Origin: Cerrena zonata
Taxonomy: Eukaryota > Basidiomycota > Agaricomycetes > Polyporales > Cerrenaceae
Direction: 5' to 3'
DNA: 64,000 bases
Assembly: GCA_038087015.1 (NCBI GenBank)
Contig: JASBNA010000030.1
Location: forward strand, 124,001-188,000
Below the pieces are notes generated by a model. The model did no database searches. It was not told where the DNA came from and saw nothing but the letters and a program-made list of their open reading frames with translations. Of the stretch, positions 50,442-62,086 are shown one piece after another (position 1 is the first letter of the stretch; every line of letters starts with the position of its first letter). The position numbers and the translations under genes are program-made.

Positions 50442-51540
50442 GTTGAAGAGTTCGTTCAAGGGTAGTGGGGCAGAAACCTACACGGAAGTGAGATTAAATG
50501 CAGAATGTTCTCTGCGTGCGTGGGAAAGGGAGAGGTTCAAGAGGAAGGGAGAGGAAACCTTAGAGGGTAAAGAAAATGGAAAGGTAAAGTGGAGTACGAG
50601 AGAGGGGATGGTGCAGTTTTATGGAATGCGGAACTGAGGCTGGCTATTGTCTCACCTCCCATACCTATGGAACTGAACATCAGCCGCAAGATCGGCTGTT
50701 CCGGAGATGCACGACCAATGTTCTTTGTTCTCGGGTCAAGAACCCTGCTCTGTCTCTCTTCGAGGATGCACAGGAAATGCCCTGGACCAGGAAGGACCAG
50801 GGCCCCTTGTGCGTTTATCTTCTTTTTTTGAACGCCTCATGGGGAACGCACAATGGAGATTCTATTTTTGGATATATGGGAATCACAGGGCTGACGACAA
50901 TGGGTAGCAGTTGTTTGAAGGCTATAGACAATTATATTTGGTCTCCATCGTTGACTCGCCTTGATGTTGATATGAATGATGTCGAAATTGAGGTTAAACA
51001 TTCGTACAAGATGGTGGGCCCCAACTACTGTTCGGCTGTGTTTATATTGCACGATTTGGAGTAAGCCTTAGACAATTAAGGGAGGTTAAGACTGAAATGC
51101 CAAGAGCCAGAGTGCACGGTATTTGTTCAAACAAGGGAAGAAGCTTGGGGTTTTACAAGAGCATTTGCATAACATTATGGGATTCAGAAACTTGAGGGAG
51201 CGCGACTCAGAAAGAAGCCAGCGGTAACCTATCGTGGGAATTCTAATTTTGTCATGTTTTGTTCCATAAAAGGCAACTACTTTCAAGTTGCTTGTTTCTG
51301 GGCTCGAACACTGGTATCGTGTACTCAAGAGTCGAGAAGGGCGAGGAGATACTTTCCGAGTATCGAGAACCTGGTCACGCAAGTGTATAATTTGTGGGAG
51401 ACGTATAAATTGAAACAGATATACTAAAGCTACAAAAGCAAGTACTCTACAACGAGTAAAAACGATGATACTACGAATACACTAGTCATCAACATGAAAG
51501 TTCATGACACAAAAGAAGTCCATCATCATCATTTCAATAA
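50442..51540. other. 1.1-kb gap upstream of chitinase
   Basis: Chitinase promoter side and 3' flank of the mucin gene. Open frames on the plus strand here match nothing. Confidence 0.5.
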
Positions 51541-53167
51541 TCAGATCGTAGCAGTCAGCATGCTTGCAAGCTGAGCTGGATCTGTAGGAAGAATGTTGGT
51601 CTCCACCGCAGCAGGTGTAGGAGTAACAACAGATGAGGGCGTGATAGCACTGTTGGATGGGGTAGCCGAGGGGATAGATGAGATGATTTGTGATGATGCA
51701 GCACTCGCGGAAGGGATGCCTTCAGGGAATGCAGATGTGATCACGGTAGGTTGAGGAGCGACGGTGCTGATGGCATTCAAGGAGACGACTGTCGAGCCGG
51801 CGATGTTGAATGAAGATACGGAGACGGGAACTGAGGCGGAGGAGGGTATATCGGATGCAGAGATCGCAGAAGGTGTCGCGGAGGATTGGATGATTGGGAT
51901 AGGGCTGGGACTGTTGAGGAAGATGGTTGAGAAAGCAGGGGTCCCGATGACGGGGAGAGAAGTGGACAATGCTGCAACTGGGAAGCTACTGGACGCGGAA
52001 GGGAATTCGGTAGAGATGACCGAACTGGCTTCAGATACGGAAGGGAACCCTGTAGCAATAACAGAGCTCGCGCTTGATGTGACTACGGACGAGTCAACGA
52101 CGGAGGAGACAACACTGCTGGCAGTGGCTGCTCCAGAGGAGATAGGAATAGCGTTGCTAGGAACCGGTACAAAGGATGAGAATGCAGTAGCAGAGACCGC
52201 AGCTGATGAGAAACCTGTAGGGACAGCACCACTACCAGAAGCCGCAGAGGAAAGAAGGGTAGCAGATACACCGGTAGGTGCAGCAACAGAACCCGTAACC
52301 ATCACGGTCGAGACCACGGTGACTACTACAGTCACCGTCTCTGCATCGTCTACCGAACACCCATTGGGATTACTACATGGGTCCACTTCGGGAGTGGTAG
52401 TAGACGTACCGAAAGGTGCAGATGTGATAGAAGCAGGCAAAACTGCTGCGCTTGAAGCACTCGCAGATGCAGAGATTGGAGCTTGACGCTTTCTAAGCTC
52501 GCTCGCACGTTTGTCTGAAGTTGAAGTGGCTGTAGGGGTGGGTGCGGTAGATGAAGTTTCCGATTCAGGATCATCATCTTCACAATCCTGGTCGTCCTCG
52601 TCATCCCCAGTGGCAGATGTGGTTGGGGAAGGCGCGGCGGTAGTAGAGGCAGAGGCCTCTGAGGTCGTGATAGGGAAGGATTGCGATTCGTCAGTTTGGG
52701 TAGCCTCAGTCGAGGTACAATCGTCGTCGTCGTCGGATACAGTACCGTCGACGGTGGCATCAGCACCTGCAACTTGCATGCGGGATACGGAATCGGCCTC
52801 GAAGTCACAGCTGATGGTGGTGCCTGGGCTGTTGACTAAGGGGAGGGCGAAGCACTTTGTGCCTCCGCTGCATGGTTGTAATACCCATTTAGAGCCCACG
52901 CATTGGGCGAAAGCGTCTTCGACACAAGCCATGTCACCAGCTAATGAATATCACATTGATAGTAAGTAAACCTGAAAGTAATACAATAGCGCTAAGTGAC
53001 GTACTGGTGCAGGAGTCGGATGATTTGAGCTGTTCAAACTGAGCATTAAGCTTCTGAGCATCGAGGGCGTTTTGCTTCTTAAAATCAGTTGGTGCACCCA
53101 GAGAAGACTGGATTAAAGCCAACGTAGTGGCGAATAAGGCAATGGATCTAAGTGTGAAGAAAGCCAT
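51541..53167 (-). CDS. Secreted CBM19-like protein with long Ser/Thr-rich tail
   Basis: Exons 53167-53005 and 52940-51541; 520 aa. Signal peptide MAFFTLRSIALFATTLALIQSSLGA, followed by the LDAQKLNAQFEQL helix. A compact cysteine module follows: C..DMACVEDAFAQCVGSKWVLQPCSGGTKCFALPLVNSPGTTISC. It resembles carbohydrate-binding module family 19, which binds chitin. The next ~390 residues are mucin-like: Ser, Thr, Ala, Pro and Val with acidic patches (DDDDDC, DDEDDQDCEDDDPE), likely heavily O-glycosylated and wall-associated. No GPI signal or transmembrane segment is evident at the C terminus. It is adjacent to the chitinase on the same strand. A TATATATA sits near 53390, about 220 bp upstream. 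Confidence 0.83.
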
Positions 53168-54877
53168 GTGGTGTATATGCAAAGAACGTGAAGTCAATGA
53201 GGATGCAATGCGATAGTGATGTGCGTAGATGAGATGAGGCTGGAAAGAGTCTTGAAAGAATGAAAGACTGCGAGAGATGATGAGATCAGGCAAGAGACAG
53301 ACAGTCAAGAAAGTTGGAGGGCGGGGATGTGAGCACCTGGCTCAGCGATACGCTAACAAGGCGGTAGGGTGTTGGCTGCATGGCTACGAGTATATATACG
53401 GATGAGTTACGGACAAGGACAATAAAGACGGTAAGGTTGCTGTGTGATGTCTATGCCGAGGAGACCATGCGCATGGATCTATGTTTGTCTTTACCATATA
53501 GTGGACAATGGTGATGAGGTGCTATTGTTCTTGTTTTCTCACCGAGTGCAACGGGGTCATTGATGTCGAAGCAGCTTGTTCCTGCATTGCTTCATCGATC
53601 TATGTTGCAGAATCCTGATGCTCAGAGTACAAGATGTCTTAGAGAATCCCAATTCTTTAGAGTGGCGGTTCGGTTCGGTGTTGCACCTCAGCTCAATATT
53701 CAATTGCGACCTCGGAGCACGAGCGCTTCTTATGCGCTCCTACCATGTTAGGTAGCTCACACATTCCAACTTGATTACAGTAATTCCTACAGAAGATGGA
53801 GATGTGCTTGCACCGTGAACGGACATTCTATATCTCATTGCAATATATAGATACAACAAAATTCAAAAAGGTAGCTCGTTCTTAATGCCCGGCTGCATAT
53901 CTGCCAACGGAATACCGAAATGAAAACCCAGTGTAGTTGACCTCATTTGGGAGCGGCGACGCGCAAAGACAATACACAAGAACCTATATTAGCCACTGTA
54001 TACTAATAGGTAACAGTCGGTTTCGGGTTTCGTCAAACATTACAGCTATTTGCAGAACGATAGGCCAGGTCTTGTAAAATTACGCTTTGGCGGACTTTTC
54101 GCTTCGCCACCCGGCAGCCTCGGCTTCTCACTTCATAGGTTTTCACCTATTCCAGATCCTCGATACCCATCATCCTAAAGGTTCGTAAACTCTTTTCTTT
54201 GACATTGACATAGGAAACTCAATTGTCTCAGTTATTTTCTATACAAAATGGGGCTTTGGAGGTAGAATGTCAAACTTCAGAGATGGAGAAACTGCCTAAA
54301 ACGGTAATCCTGTGGCGCATGCCGACACGCCGAGGTGGTCGCGTATCAAAGCTGGGTTAATGTAGTTTTGCGCACCCTGGCCTATCGTTCTGCAAATAGC
54401 TGTAGTCAAGCATCGGATATAGAGGTTTAGACTTAGTGCACTCCCGCAGCTGCTTCGACGAGACAATCAACCTCACAGTTGGATACAGAGATGTTTGGCA
54501 CAGCAGCAAATGAAATGTATCAACCACGTATAGGCTGGTAATGCCGCAAGCACGTCTTCTGTAAGACTGGCTATTGCGTTAATATTGGAATGCGTGAGCT
54601 ACCCGATATGACAGGAGAGCATCAGGAGCGCGCGTGCCTGCGTGGTCGCAATTCAAATGTATATTGCGAGCTGAGGATTGAGTCCAGCCGTAAGAATTGA
54701 GACTGTCTAAGACCGAATCCGCCGAACGGGAGAGAGACTGGGTAAGGAAAGAGGCGGAAGAATGGCGGATGAACTGGCATTAGACGTGCAGACGCCCGTG
54801 ACTCGACCGAAAAAGGCTGAGGCGCCCATTATGGCAGATTAACTCGTTAGAGTTGTACCCTTCATTTTTTTTCGTCG
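53168..54877. other. 1.7-kb divergent gap containing a MITE
   Basis: Shared upstream region of the CBM19-like gene and SHMT. Apart from the element at 54043-54402 I see no gene. Confidence 0.55.
54043..54402. mobile_element. TA-flanked MITE (Tc1/mariner-like), 360 bp
   Basis: Terminal inverted repeats of 27 bp (CAGCTATTTGCAGAACGATA then GGCCAGG) at 54043-54069 and in inverse orientation at 54376-54402 match perfectly. Both ends are bounded by TA (54041-54042 and 54403-54404), the target duplication of Tc1/mariner transposases. Inner sequence shows weaker inverted similarity and no coding capacity, so it is non-autonomous. Confidence 0.88.
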
Positions 54878-56852
54878 ATGCTCAGAACGCTCTCTCGTCC
54901 TATCCGCCACCACTCCCATTTCCTTGCAAGAGCAATGGCCACCGCAAACACTCCTGCATTCGTCAGTTTTTGTCGTTTGCTTGCCGATTTTCATCAGTGT
55001 CATTGACGCATTCACTATACAGAACAAGCCTCTTTACGCTCCTCTTGCGGAGATCGATCCTGAGGTGCAGAACATCATCGACAAGGAGACATGGCGGCAA
55101 TTCTCTGGTCTCGAGCTTATTGCTTCAGAGGTGTGTAGAATTTTCTCGACTTGTCATAAGCACAAAATCTTACAAGTGCGTTAGAACTTGACGAGCAGGG
55201 CTACCATGGAGGCCAACGGTTCGATCCTCACCAACAAGTACTCTGAGGGTCTTCCTGCCGCTCGTTACTACGGTGGTAATGAATATGTCGACGAACTCGA
55301 GGTGTTGTGCCAGAAGCGTGCCCTTCAGGCCTTCCGTCTCGAGTCCTCTGAGTGGGGTGTCAACGTCCAGCCTTACTCTGGCAGCGTACGTGTTGCTTTC
55401 TTACGTATTTTAGTACCCTACTTACTGAAAGTCATCTTTAGACTGCCAAGTACGTTTTGTGATTATTAATTACGTCTTTACAACGGTCTAACCTTTACCA
55501 AAACAGCTTCGCTGCCCTTACTGCTCTCCTCCAGCCTCAAGACCGTCTCATGGGTCTCGGTCTCCCCGATGGTGGACATTTGACTCATGGTTACTACGTA
55601 CGTTCACTCAATACGCATACACCGAACAAACTTCTTTAACCTTTAACCTTCTTCCTAAATATAGACTGCCAAAAAGAAGATGACCGCATCTTCGATCTAC
55701 TTCCAATCCCTCCCTTACGGTCTTGAGCCTGCCACCCAGCTCATTAACTATGAGGCTCTTAGGTCCCAAGCTAAGATTTACAAGCCCCGTCTCATAATCT
55801 GTGGTGCTTCCGCTTATCCCCGTGATTGGGACTACAAGACCCTCCGTGCTATCGCCGATGAAAATGGTGCCTACTTAATGGCTGATATTGCTCACATCTC
55901 TGGTCTTGTCGCCGCTGGTGAACAGGCAAATCCCTTCGAGTACTGTGATGTTGTCACTACCACTACGTACGTGTTTATTACGAAATTTCACGGGTTCCGG
56001 AATCGTTTATACTGACGGAGCTCCGTGCAGCCACAAAACTCTCCGTGGTCCCCGTGCTGGTTTGATCTTCTTCAAGAGGACTGGTGATAACGCCAAGGAT
56101 CTTGAGAAGCGTATCAACGACGCTGTCTTCCCTGCTTGCCAGGGTGGTCCCCACAACAACGTATGTTAATATTCAAAAATAATTCTTCTGAGCCTCTTAG
56201 CTGACAAAACTTTCTCCCCTAGACCATTGCTGGTATCGCTACTGCCCTCCTCCAGGCTTGCCAACCAACATGGAAGGCCTACGCCCAACAGGTTATTGCT
56301 AACGCAAGGACCCTTGGTTCTGAGCTTGTTTCCCGTGGATACAAGCTCCAGACCTCTGGTACCGATAACCACCTTGTCCTCTGGGATCTCCGACCCCTCG
56401 GTTTGACTGGTAGCAAGCTCGAGAAGCTTTGCGATCTTGTCGGTATCACCATCAACAGTACGTTGTGCATCTCACTTTCCCTTATATAACTTACTTATGT
56501 ATCAAAACCTGCAGAGAACGCTGTCTCTGGTGACGCCTCTGCCCAGGTCCCCGGTGGTATCCGTCTCGGTACATCCGCTCTCACTTCTCGTGACATGCTC
56601 GAGGCCGACATGAAGGTCGTCGCCGACTTCCTCCACCGTGCCGTCCAACTTGCTCTCGTTCTCCAAAAGGAGGCTGGCAGCAAGCTCCTCAAGGAGTTCG
56701 TTCGTGTTGCTACCATCCAGGAAGAGGGCAAGCAGGGTGCTAAGCAGGTATTGGAGCTCCGTAAGGAAGTTAGGGAGTTCGCTAGGAGGTGGCCTCTTCC
56801 TGGTGTTGATGTTTCGACATTGACGATGCCCGAGGGTTTCTTGGATGAATAG
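54878..56852 (+). CDS. Serine hydroxymethyltransferase, possible dual start
   Basis: PLP enzyme interconverting serine/THF and glycine/methylene-THF in one-carbon metabolism. Nine exons: 54878-54961, 55023-55130, 55185-55385, 55442-55449, 55507-55597, 55665-55966, 56031-56160, 56223-56457, 56515-56852; 498 aa from ATG 54878, 479 aa from in-frame ATG 54935. From the second ATG it is a standard cytosolic [70 protein letters not shown]. The PLP-lysine loop [20 protein letters not shown] is read across an intron. The upstream 19 residues ([19 protein letters not shown]) are basic, without acids, and presequence-like. Exon 4 is only 8 nt (ACTGCCAA). Codon choice is strongly biased to C-ending codons, fitting high expression. 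Confidence 0.96.
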
Positions 56853-57495
56853 ATGCCTTACTTAGACGTCCTAGTCTTCTTTTAGATGAGCATTTGCATC
56901 CCTTCATAACATTTGCATTCTGTTTCGATTTTGCTCTCTTTAATTCATGATGTGGTGGAAGTGACTCAACGTCTCGTGGATCCCACTTTGTGTGGGTGTG
57001 CTAGGGATGGTTCAACCTGTTTTTTGTTTGCAGCAGCAGCAGCGCTTTTCTTTTTTATGTTCTCGTAGAAGTGTAAAATTAGTCGGACATGTCAACAACG
57101 TCTGGCATTAACCTGGATGTTCAACAGTCATCTAGAGCCCCTCCATCCCGTATCATAGTTTGTATTCTTAGCTAGCAATATCCCCCCTCGTTTGTCGTTC
57201 AATGACACAGTGCATTTTGATTTGACTTTTTGTGAATCAGTCAGTAAGAGCATCGCAAAACATATACGATCTCAGGCTAGGGACAGCCTTACTTGGACAT
57301 ACTTGGATATATGCTAACATAGCCTCGTATTACAGTGTGAGGGCGTTGTTGTAATGCGCTAATATTTTAATATCTTCATTTGCCAAGCCCCCACAGCCTC
57401 GAATATCCCAATAATTTATATAGTTCAGACAAACTGTTGATTATCACTCCTTCCTACTCACCTCTATAACACGTATTATACATCTGAAGAGTACG
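56853..57495. other. Intergenic
   Basis: SHMT 3' flank with a short CAG run near 57031; nothing else. Confidence 0.5.
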
Positions 57496-58109
57496 ATGTA
57501 CAAATTCACCTCATCTCACAACGTCCTCTTGGGGAACGTAATGGACTTCTCCATCGCCCGTAAAGACGGGAGTGAATTCCATCTCATCCTCTCTCGCTCA
57601 ACAGGATTCACACCCACTCAACAATTCGCCCGTCTAAACTCAACAAGCCCCCGATTCCAACCACTCACTCTTTCGAAAGAAGGAAGACCATGTATATGGC
57701 TCGACGTCGACTACGAACGAGACCCTCGTGAATTCGCAAACCAAGGTGCTATTCTCGAAGCACTCCTCGAAGCGCAACCACGGGCTCCTATTAGACTCAC
57801 AGGGAGGAAACGAACGATGAGTGGGGTAGGGGGTGAGAGGGAAGCGGTGGAAGTGGAGGTGATGTTGGAGGAAGATGAGTTGGCGAGGTGTTGTTATTAT
57901 TGTGGGTCCCCGGAGAATGATTGGGATGGGGATAATCGGTTTAGACGTCTTACTGGGGAAGGTTATGAGTCGACTTACCGATGTCTGCAGGTGAGTAAAT
58001 ACTTTCCTGGTTTGTGGAGGTGTGATTGAGTATGGACTCTCTTTAGTGTGATAAAATATGGCCGATATCGAGGTACCTAGGGCGGAAATTTAGGATTCAT
58101 CTGTTCTGA
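57496..58109 (+). CDS. Small protein with paired CxxC (possible zinc ribbon)
   Basis: Exons 57496-57990 and 58047-58109; 185 aa. Not a family I recognise. The first ~125 residues look like a compact alpha/beta domain (VMDFSIARKDGSEFHLILSR, CIWLDVDYERDPREF). The C terminus carries CCYYCGSPENDW, 26 residues, then YRCLQCDKIWPISRYLG. The CxxC...CxxC spacing suggests a zinc ribbon. The second CxxC is created only by splicing the small last exon, which supports the intron. Confidence 0.65.
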
Positions 58110-58683
58110 TATTAACATTCCCTACTACCATGCACCGCCACTACAAACACCCTCCTCTCGATGATTGTATATTATAATTTACTATAAGCGAATAGAACTT
58201 GTCGCAATTATAAATCAACAATTCCACACTAATCTTGGGATGAGACGTGTCATTGTACTTTGGTAGCGTAGCACGTCATTTCTAGTAATCATCAATACAT
58301 CATCAATTCGATGCTAGATAGTATACTTAGAAATTATTAATATTGAATGAGATGCTTATAAGTGTCACCACTAGCGGCTAGAAATACCGACTGCTTTAGA
58401 CTACATTGTATCACAATTAATTTTCATCTCACTGGAAAGCCGTTTTATTTCTATTGCAGAAATGAGTGGTACGCGAGTATCCCGAATCACCCTCCAAAAG
58501 CACCTGAACCGACGCGCGGTGCTTCAACCGCAAAGTTTTCTACAAATGACAACCCAGATGAATAATAGAACTCTCGGTAAAACTCAAAGACATCGGCTCT
58601 AGCTCTAGTTTGCTATGTATTGCATAGTCAAAAATCAGGAAAGCCACAAGTACAAATTTAGTTCACTAAAACGATTTCAACCT
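58110..58683. other. Intergenic, 3' to 3'
   Basis: AT-rich; nothing recognised. Confidence 0.5.
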
Positions 58684-60829
58684 TCACTGTTGTATCCACC
58701 AACCGAATCCACCGTCGCCCGGGCCAGTGCACGTCAACGTAAATGCGACCGGTTTCCTCGGGAAAATAATATCCCTCACCCATTGATCAAAACTCTGAAC
58801 CCTTTTGATCTCGCCGTCGAAAGCGTCGGAAAGGAGATGGTTTTGATCATCCTTCGAAGGAAACTCCCATTGGCGTAGAAAGGTATTGAATTCAACTGTA
58901 CGCTCCTCTTCCTTTTCCAGAAACATCTTTCTTCGCAATGCCTGCCCTCCGAGGAAGATCTTCTCCCTCTGCCGTTGATCATTAGCAAATACAAGTGAAT
59001 GATTGGCCTCCCGCTCATCTGAACGTCTTATACGATCCATCTGTTGGTCTCGGAAGTCATCCTGTCTCCTTGTTTCATTCATGGCAAAAATTTGTTGTCG
59101 TTTTTCAAGACGCTTTTCTTCCTGCTTTCGCATGTCATTTTGGTCTTGGTCAAAAAGGTCGTCATATGCTGCTAGGTGTACATCAATTTGACTTGTTGTA
59201 CTGTCGAGGCATTCTGGCGTATCGGGAATGGAATTTGGGATTGGTAAGGAATCTCTTTGTAAAAAACTTATTAGTATATTTGGTGTCTGATAATGAGATT
59301 TTTTAGTTGGATTTATGGATACGTCGAAAGGAAAGACAAACAAAACTAGACCGATTTTCCCCAACTCTATGTTGAGCACGAGACTGAAGAAATAAAATGG
59401 GTGCAAGAATGCTTTCTATAACAACTGTGAGATGGGTAGATAAGAAAACCATTCATCTAAACATCTACCCACCTGTAGACCGAATTCTCTCCGTTGCTAA
59501 GTCTTGCAGCGCCATGATGTGGTGATCCTCAGCATCCTCTAGGACTTTTATTCGTTTAAACAATCGTTGTTCCGACATAACGCGGAATGAGACCATTTTG
59601 TGCTGAAACAATGCATCTCTGCTTGTTTCCACCTGATCTCGATATGATTCCTTTGTTTGAAAACGATTTTCAAAGCTTTTGCGACTCGATTCGAAGTGTT
59701 TCTCAAAACGATATCTTTGTTGATCAAATTGGGATTCTAGCGTTTCAATGGCCTGGTCTCTCTTCTGCTCTGCAGTCTGGAAAGATGCCTCGTTATCTGA
59801 CAATCTACGTTCGAAGGCAGTCTTGCGCTGTGCCCTTCTGTCCTCGAAGAGGGAATCAATTTGTTTCCATGTCATAGAGGCGCCGGCGCCAAGCGAAGAA
59901 GAAGACAATAATCGATAATCGTCTTTCTCTGTGGTGGTGTCGGGTGCTTCATATAACTCGTCGTAGGAGTCTTGGAATTCCGCATAAGTAGAAGGACCGT
60001 CGTAGGTATCACGATCTGATCTCGGGCGAGTTAGTTAGTTAATTCTTCGCGGAAATACACACCTCGGTCTAAGACATACCATCACTGTGGGTGTCCGAGT
60101 CTGGAATTGAAGACATAGGCTGATCGAAGATAATAATCAACAGCCTGCCTCGCTGAAAAGAATGTCGGTATTACTTACTGATACATTATCTGCACCCAGC
60201 GAAGTACTATCTGCGAAATGGCCTGTGCCGGAGTCTTGTAGGATGACTCCGAAGGACCTTCGGATGAGCTCTTCTCTCAGTTGGCGCCCCATCAAAAAGA
60301 TCGTCTTGAGGTGGGTAATCACTGATTCGACCTCCTTGTCATGCTTTTCCAGCGATTCGTGGAATTCCTTCTTTCGAGTCGCTTCGCTGTCCTCAAAAAT
60401 AGCCATGTGCCGATCTTCGCTCGAACGAAATGTGTGCTGTCGTTCAGTGTCGGCCTCTTCGAACTGTCTGATTCGATTCTTCTCGTTTTTCGTAAATAGC
60501 TCGCAGCGCTCGGATTGTGCCAACTTGAATTTTTGGATTCTTAGCACCCCGAACTGCTTTTGAGCTTGTTCGGCTTGGTGGAAGTCGTGCTGCAACTCTC
60601 TCAAGAAGGTGTTAAACTGCTTTGTCCTTTTGCTCTCCTTCTTGAATGCCTTGATGATCACATTGGAATTGGGTGCCTCTTGGCCGGTAGACGGTTGGGA
60701 GGTGGGCGGAACCCTTCGCAATGAATGCTAAGATCATGTTAAAGATCATAGAAAAACATCGATAACTTGCCTTTCTGTCGATGGTGCCATAACAGAATTG
60801 TAGTGAAGCGAAGAGGTCACTGTAATCAT
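58684..60829 (-). CDS. F/E/R-rich coiled-coil protein, copy 2
   Basis: Paralogue of 43664-46139, here without a detected frameshift. Supported exons: 60829-60767, 60727-60179, 60119-60080, 60015-59473, possibly a short one near 59430-59400, and a last one from about 59266 to 58684. The start is ATG 60829 (MITVTSSLHYNS) or in-frame ATG 60790 (MAPSTERQ). The protein is almost all helix, with Phe at fairly regular spacing in Glu/Arg/Gln-rich sequence: VIIKAFKKESKRTKQFNTFL, RRAQRKTAFERRLSDNEASF, RKQEEKRLEKRQQIFAMNETR, EERTVEFNTFLRQWEF. An acidic, Ser/Tyr/Asp-rich linker (DRDTYDGPSTYAEFQDSYDE) joins two helical parts. No catalytic motif, signal or membrane segment. Probably a structural or scaffolding protein; function unknown. 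Confidence 0.75.
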
Positions 60830-62086
60830 GCCCTTATATATAATACAGGGTTGTCAGCACGCTAAGGGTGGTTTTGTATGGCGGTCCAGGCCTATGTGGG
60901 GCGCAGGGTTCAGTGTCTCTCGATGAAGTCATTGGAAGGGAAATTAGCCATACGTCCAGCCAGCTGGAGTAAGATGACACGAGTTCAAGGACTGGACGCC
61001 ACCGTGACCAACTACTTTCATCATCAAGAGCATCAAGAGTGTTTGTGAGGTAATAGTTTTGGCGCCGTACGTTCCCTGCGAGGCTTAAAGTTCGAACATG
61101 CGACAATCGAGTGTACGTCGTGCATCCTGCATTTAGAAGAGGCAAACGACTTCCACATCGTGAGTGTCAGACTGTCATTCTCCTTGTGAATATTTTTCGA
61201 GGCGCTGCCAGGTAGTCTCCTAGTACATCAATCATTTTCTAAGTGGCCTGAGGGACGAAAATTATGTATGGCAAGAATGAAATACCGTAAATTCTCCCTA
61301 CCATCTACCTCGATAATATCCGGTATACCACAACGATCGCGGCGATGAGCAAACTCGCCTGGAGACAAGGGTGATCATATGGCCTTCTATGGCGTCATTT
61401 TCGCCATGTAATCTATGCTTCCTTCATATATGCCCGGACCTATAAACGAGCATCTAAGAAGAAGTAGATAACAGTATTCCGAAAGGGTTGATACATACTC
61501 TACCTCTAGAAACCTCGAGGCAAGCACGTTTTTATTGTGTTTGACGTTGAACATTGAGTTGTATTTGGGGGGTTGACGGAACCTCACCCCAGAAGTGCTC
61601 ATGAGGCCTGGTGACTCGGAGGTCTGAGATCTTTTTGGATAGAGATCTGAACGTTGAACGTTTGAAATTTGAAATTTGAACACGTGAACGTAGTGTGAAG
61701 GAGAATACCTATGAAATGTGATGGTACTACGACGGACAATGACACCTATGGAAATTGCTGAATGATCAAAGTCACCTCAGTGAGGTTTTCTTCTATATAC
61801 TAAGTTCTACTTTAGACCAGATGACCTCCACTGTCACGTATCTCGGGCATACATCTGCATTATTGGCCGACCATGCTTGATGAACTGTGCATCATGTTTG
61901 AGGCATTTCAGTCACTCTCTTACTCAATGTAAGGCCTTGACAGATTCTCAGAAGATCAACGACTATGTTGCGATCCGAGTACATGCAGGTTCACAGGCCC
62001 TTCAAGTTTCACGGTGCCTATTTATATATAAACTCAGGCTCGAAGTTGCTTCTAACTCCTCCACATTCTCCAGCACTACAATTGCA
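60830..62086. other. 1.25-kb divergent gap
   Basis: Promoters of coiled-coil copy 2 and membrane-protein copy 2. Short open frames are not convincing. Confidence 0.5.
62025..62032 (+). promoter_or_regulatory. TATA box of membrane-protein copy 2
   Basis: TATATAAA 55-62 bp before ATG 62087. Confidence 0.5.

Noticed and set aside
50621..51064. 147-codon plus-strand open frame
   Set aside because: No recognisable domain and no supporting introns. It lies in the intergenic gap upstream of the chitinase.
51764..52486. 240-codon plus-strand open frame rich in Glu/Thr/Ala
   Set aside because: It is the antisense of the Ser/Thr-rich repeat tail of the CBM19-like gene, whose codon bias keeps the opposite frame open.
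60765..60771. GC-AG intron in coiled-coil copy 2 (AAAG/gcaagt)
   Set aside because: That donor gives the wrong phase. A GT donor four bases further (CAA/gttatc) keeps frame with the next exon.
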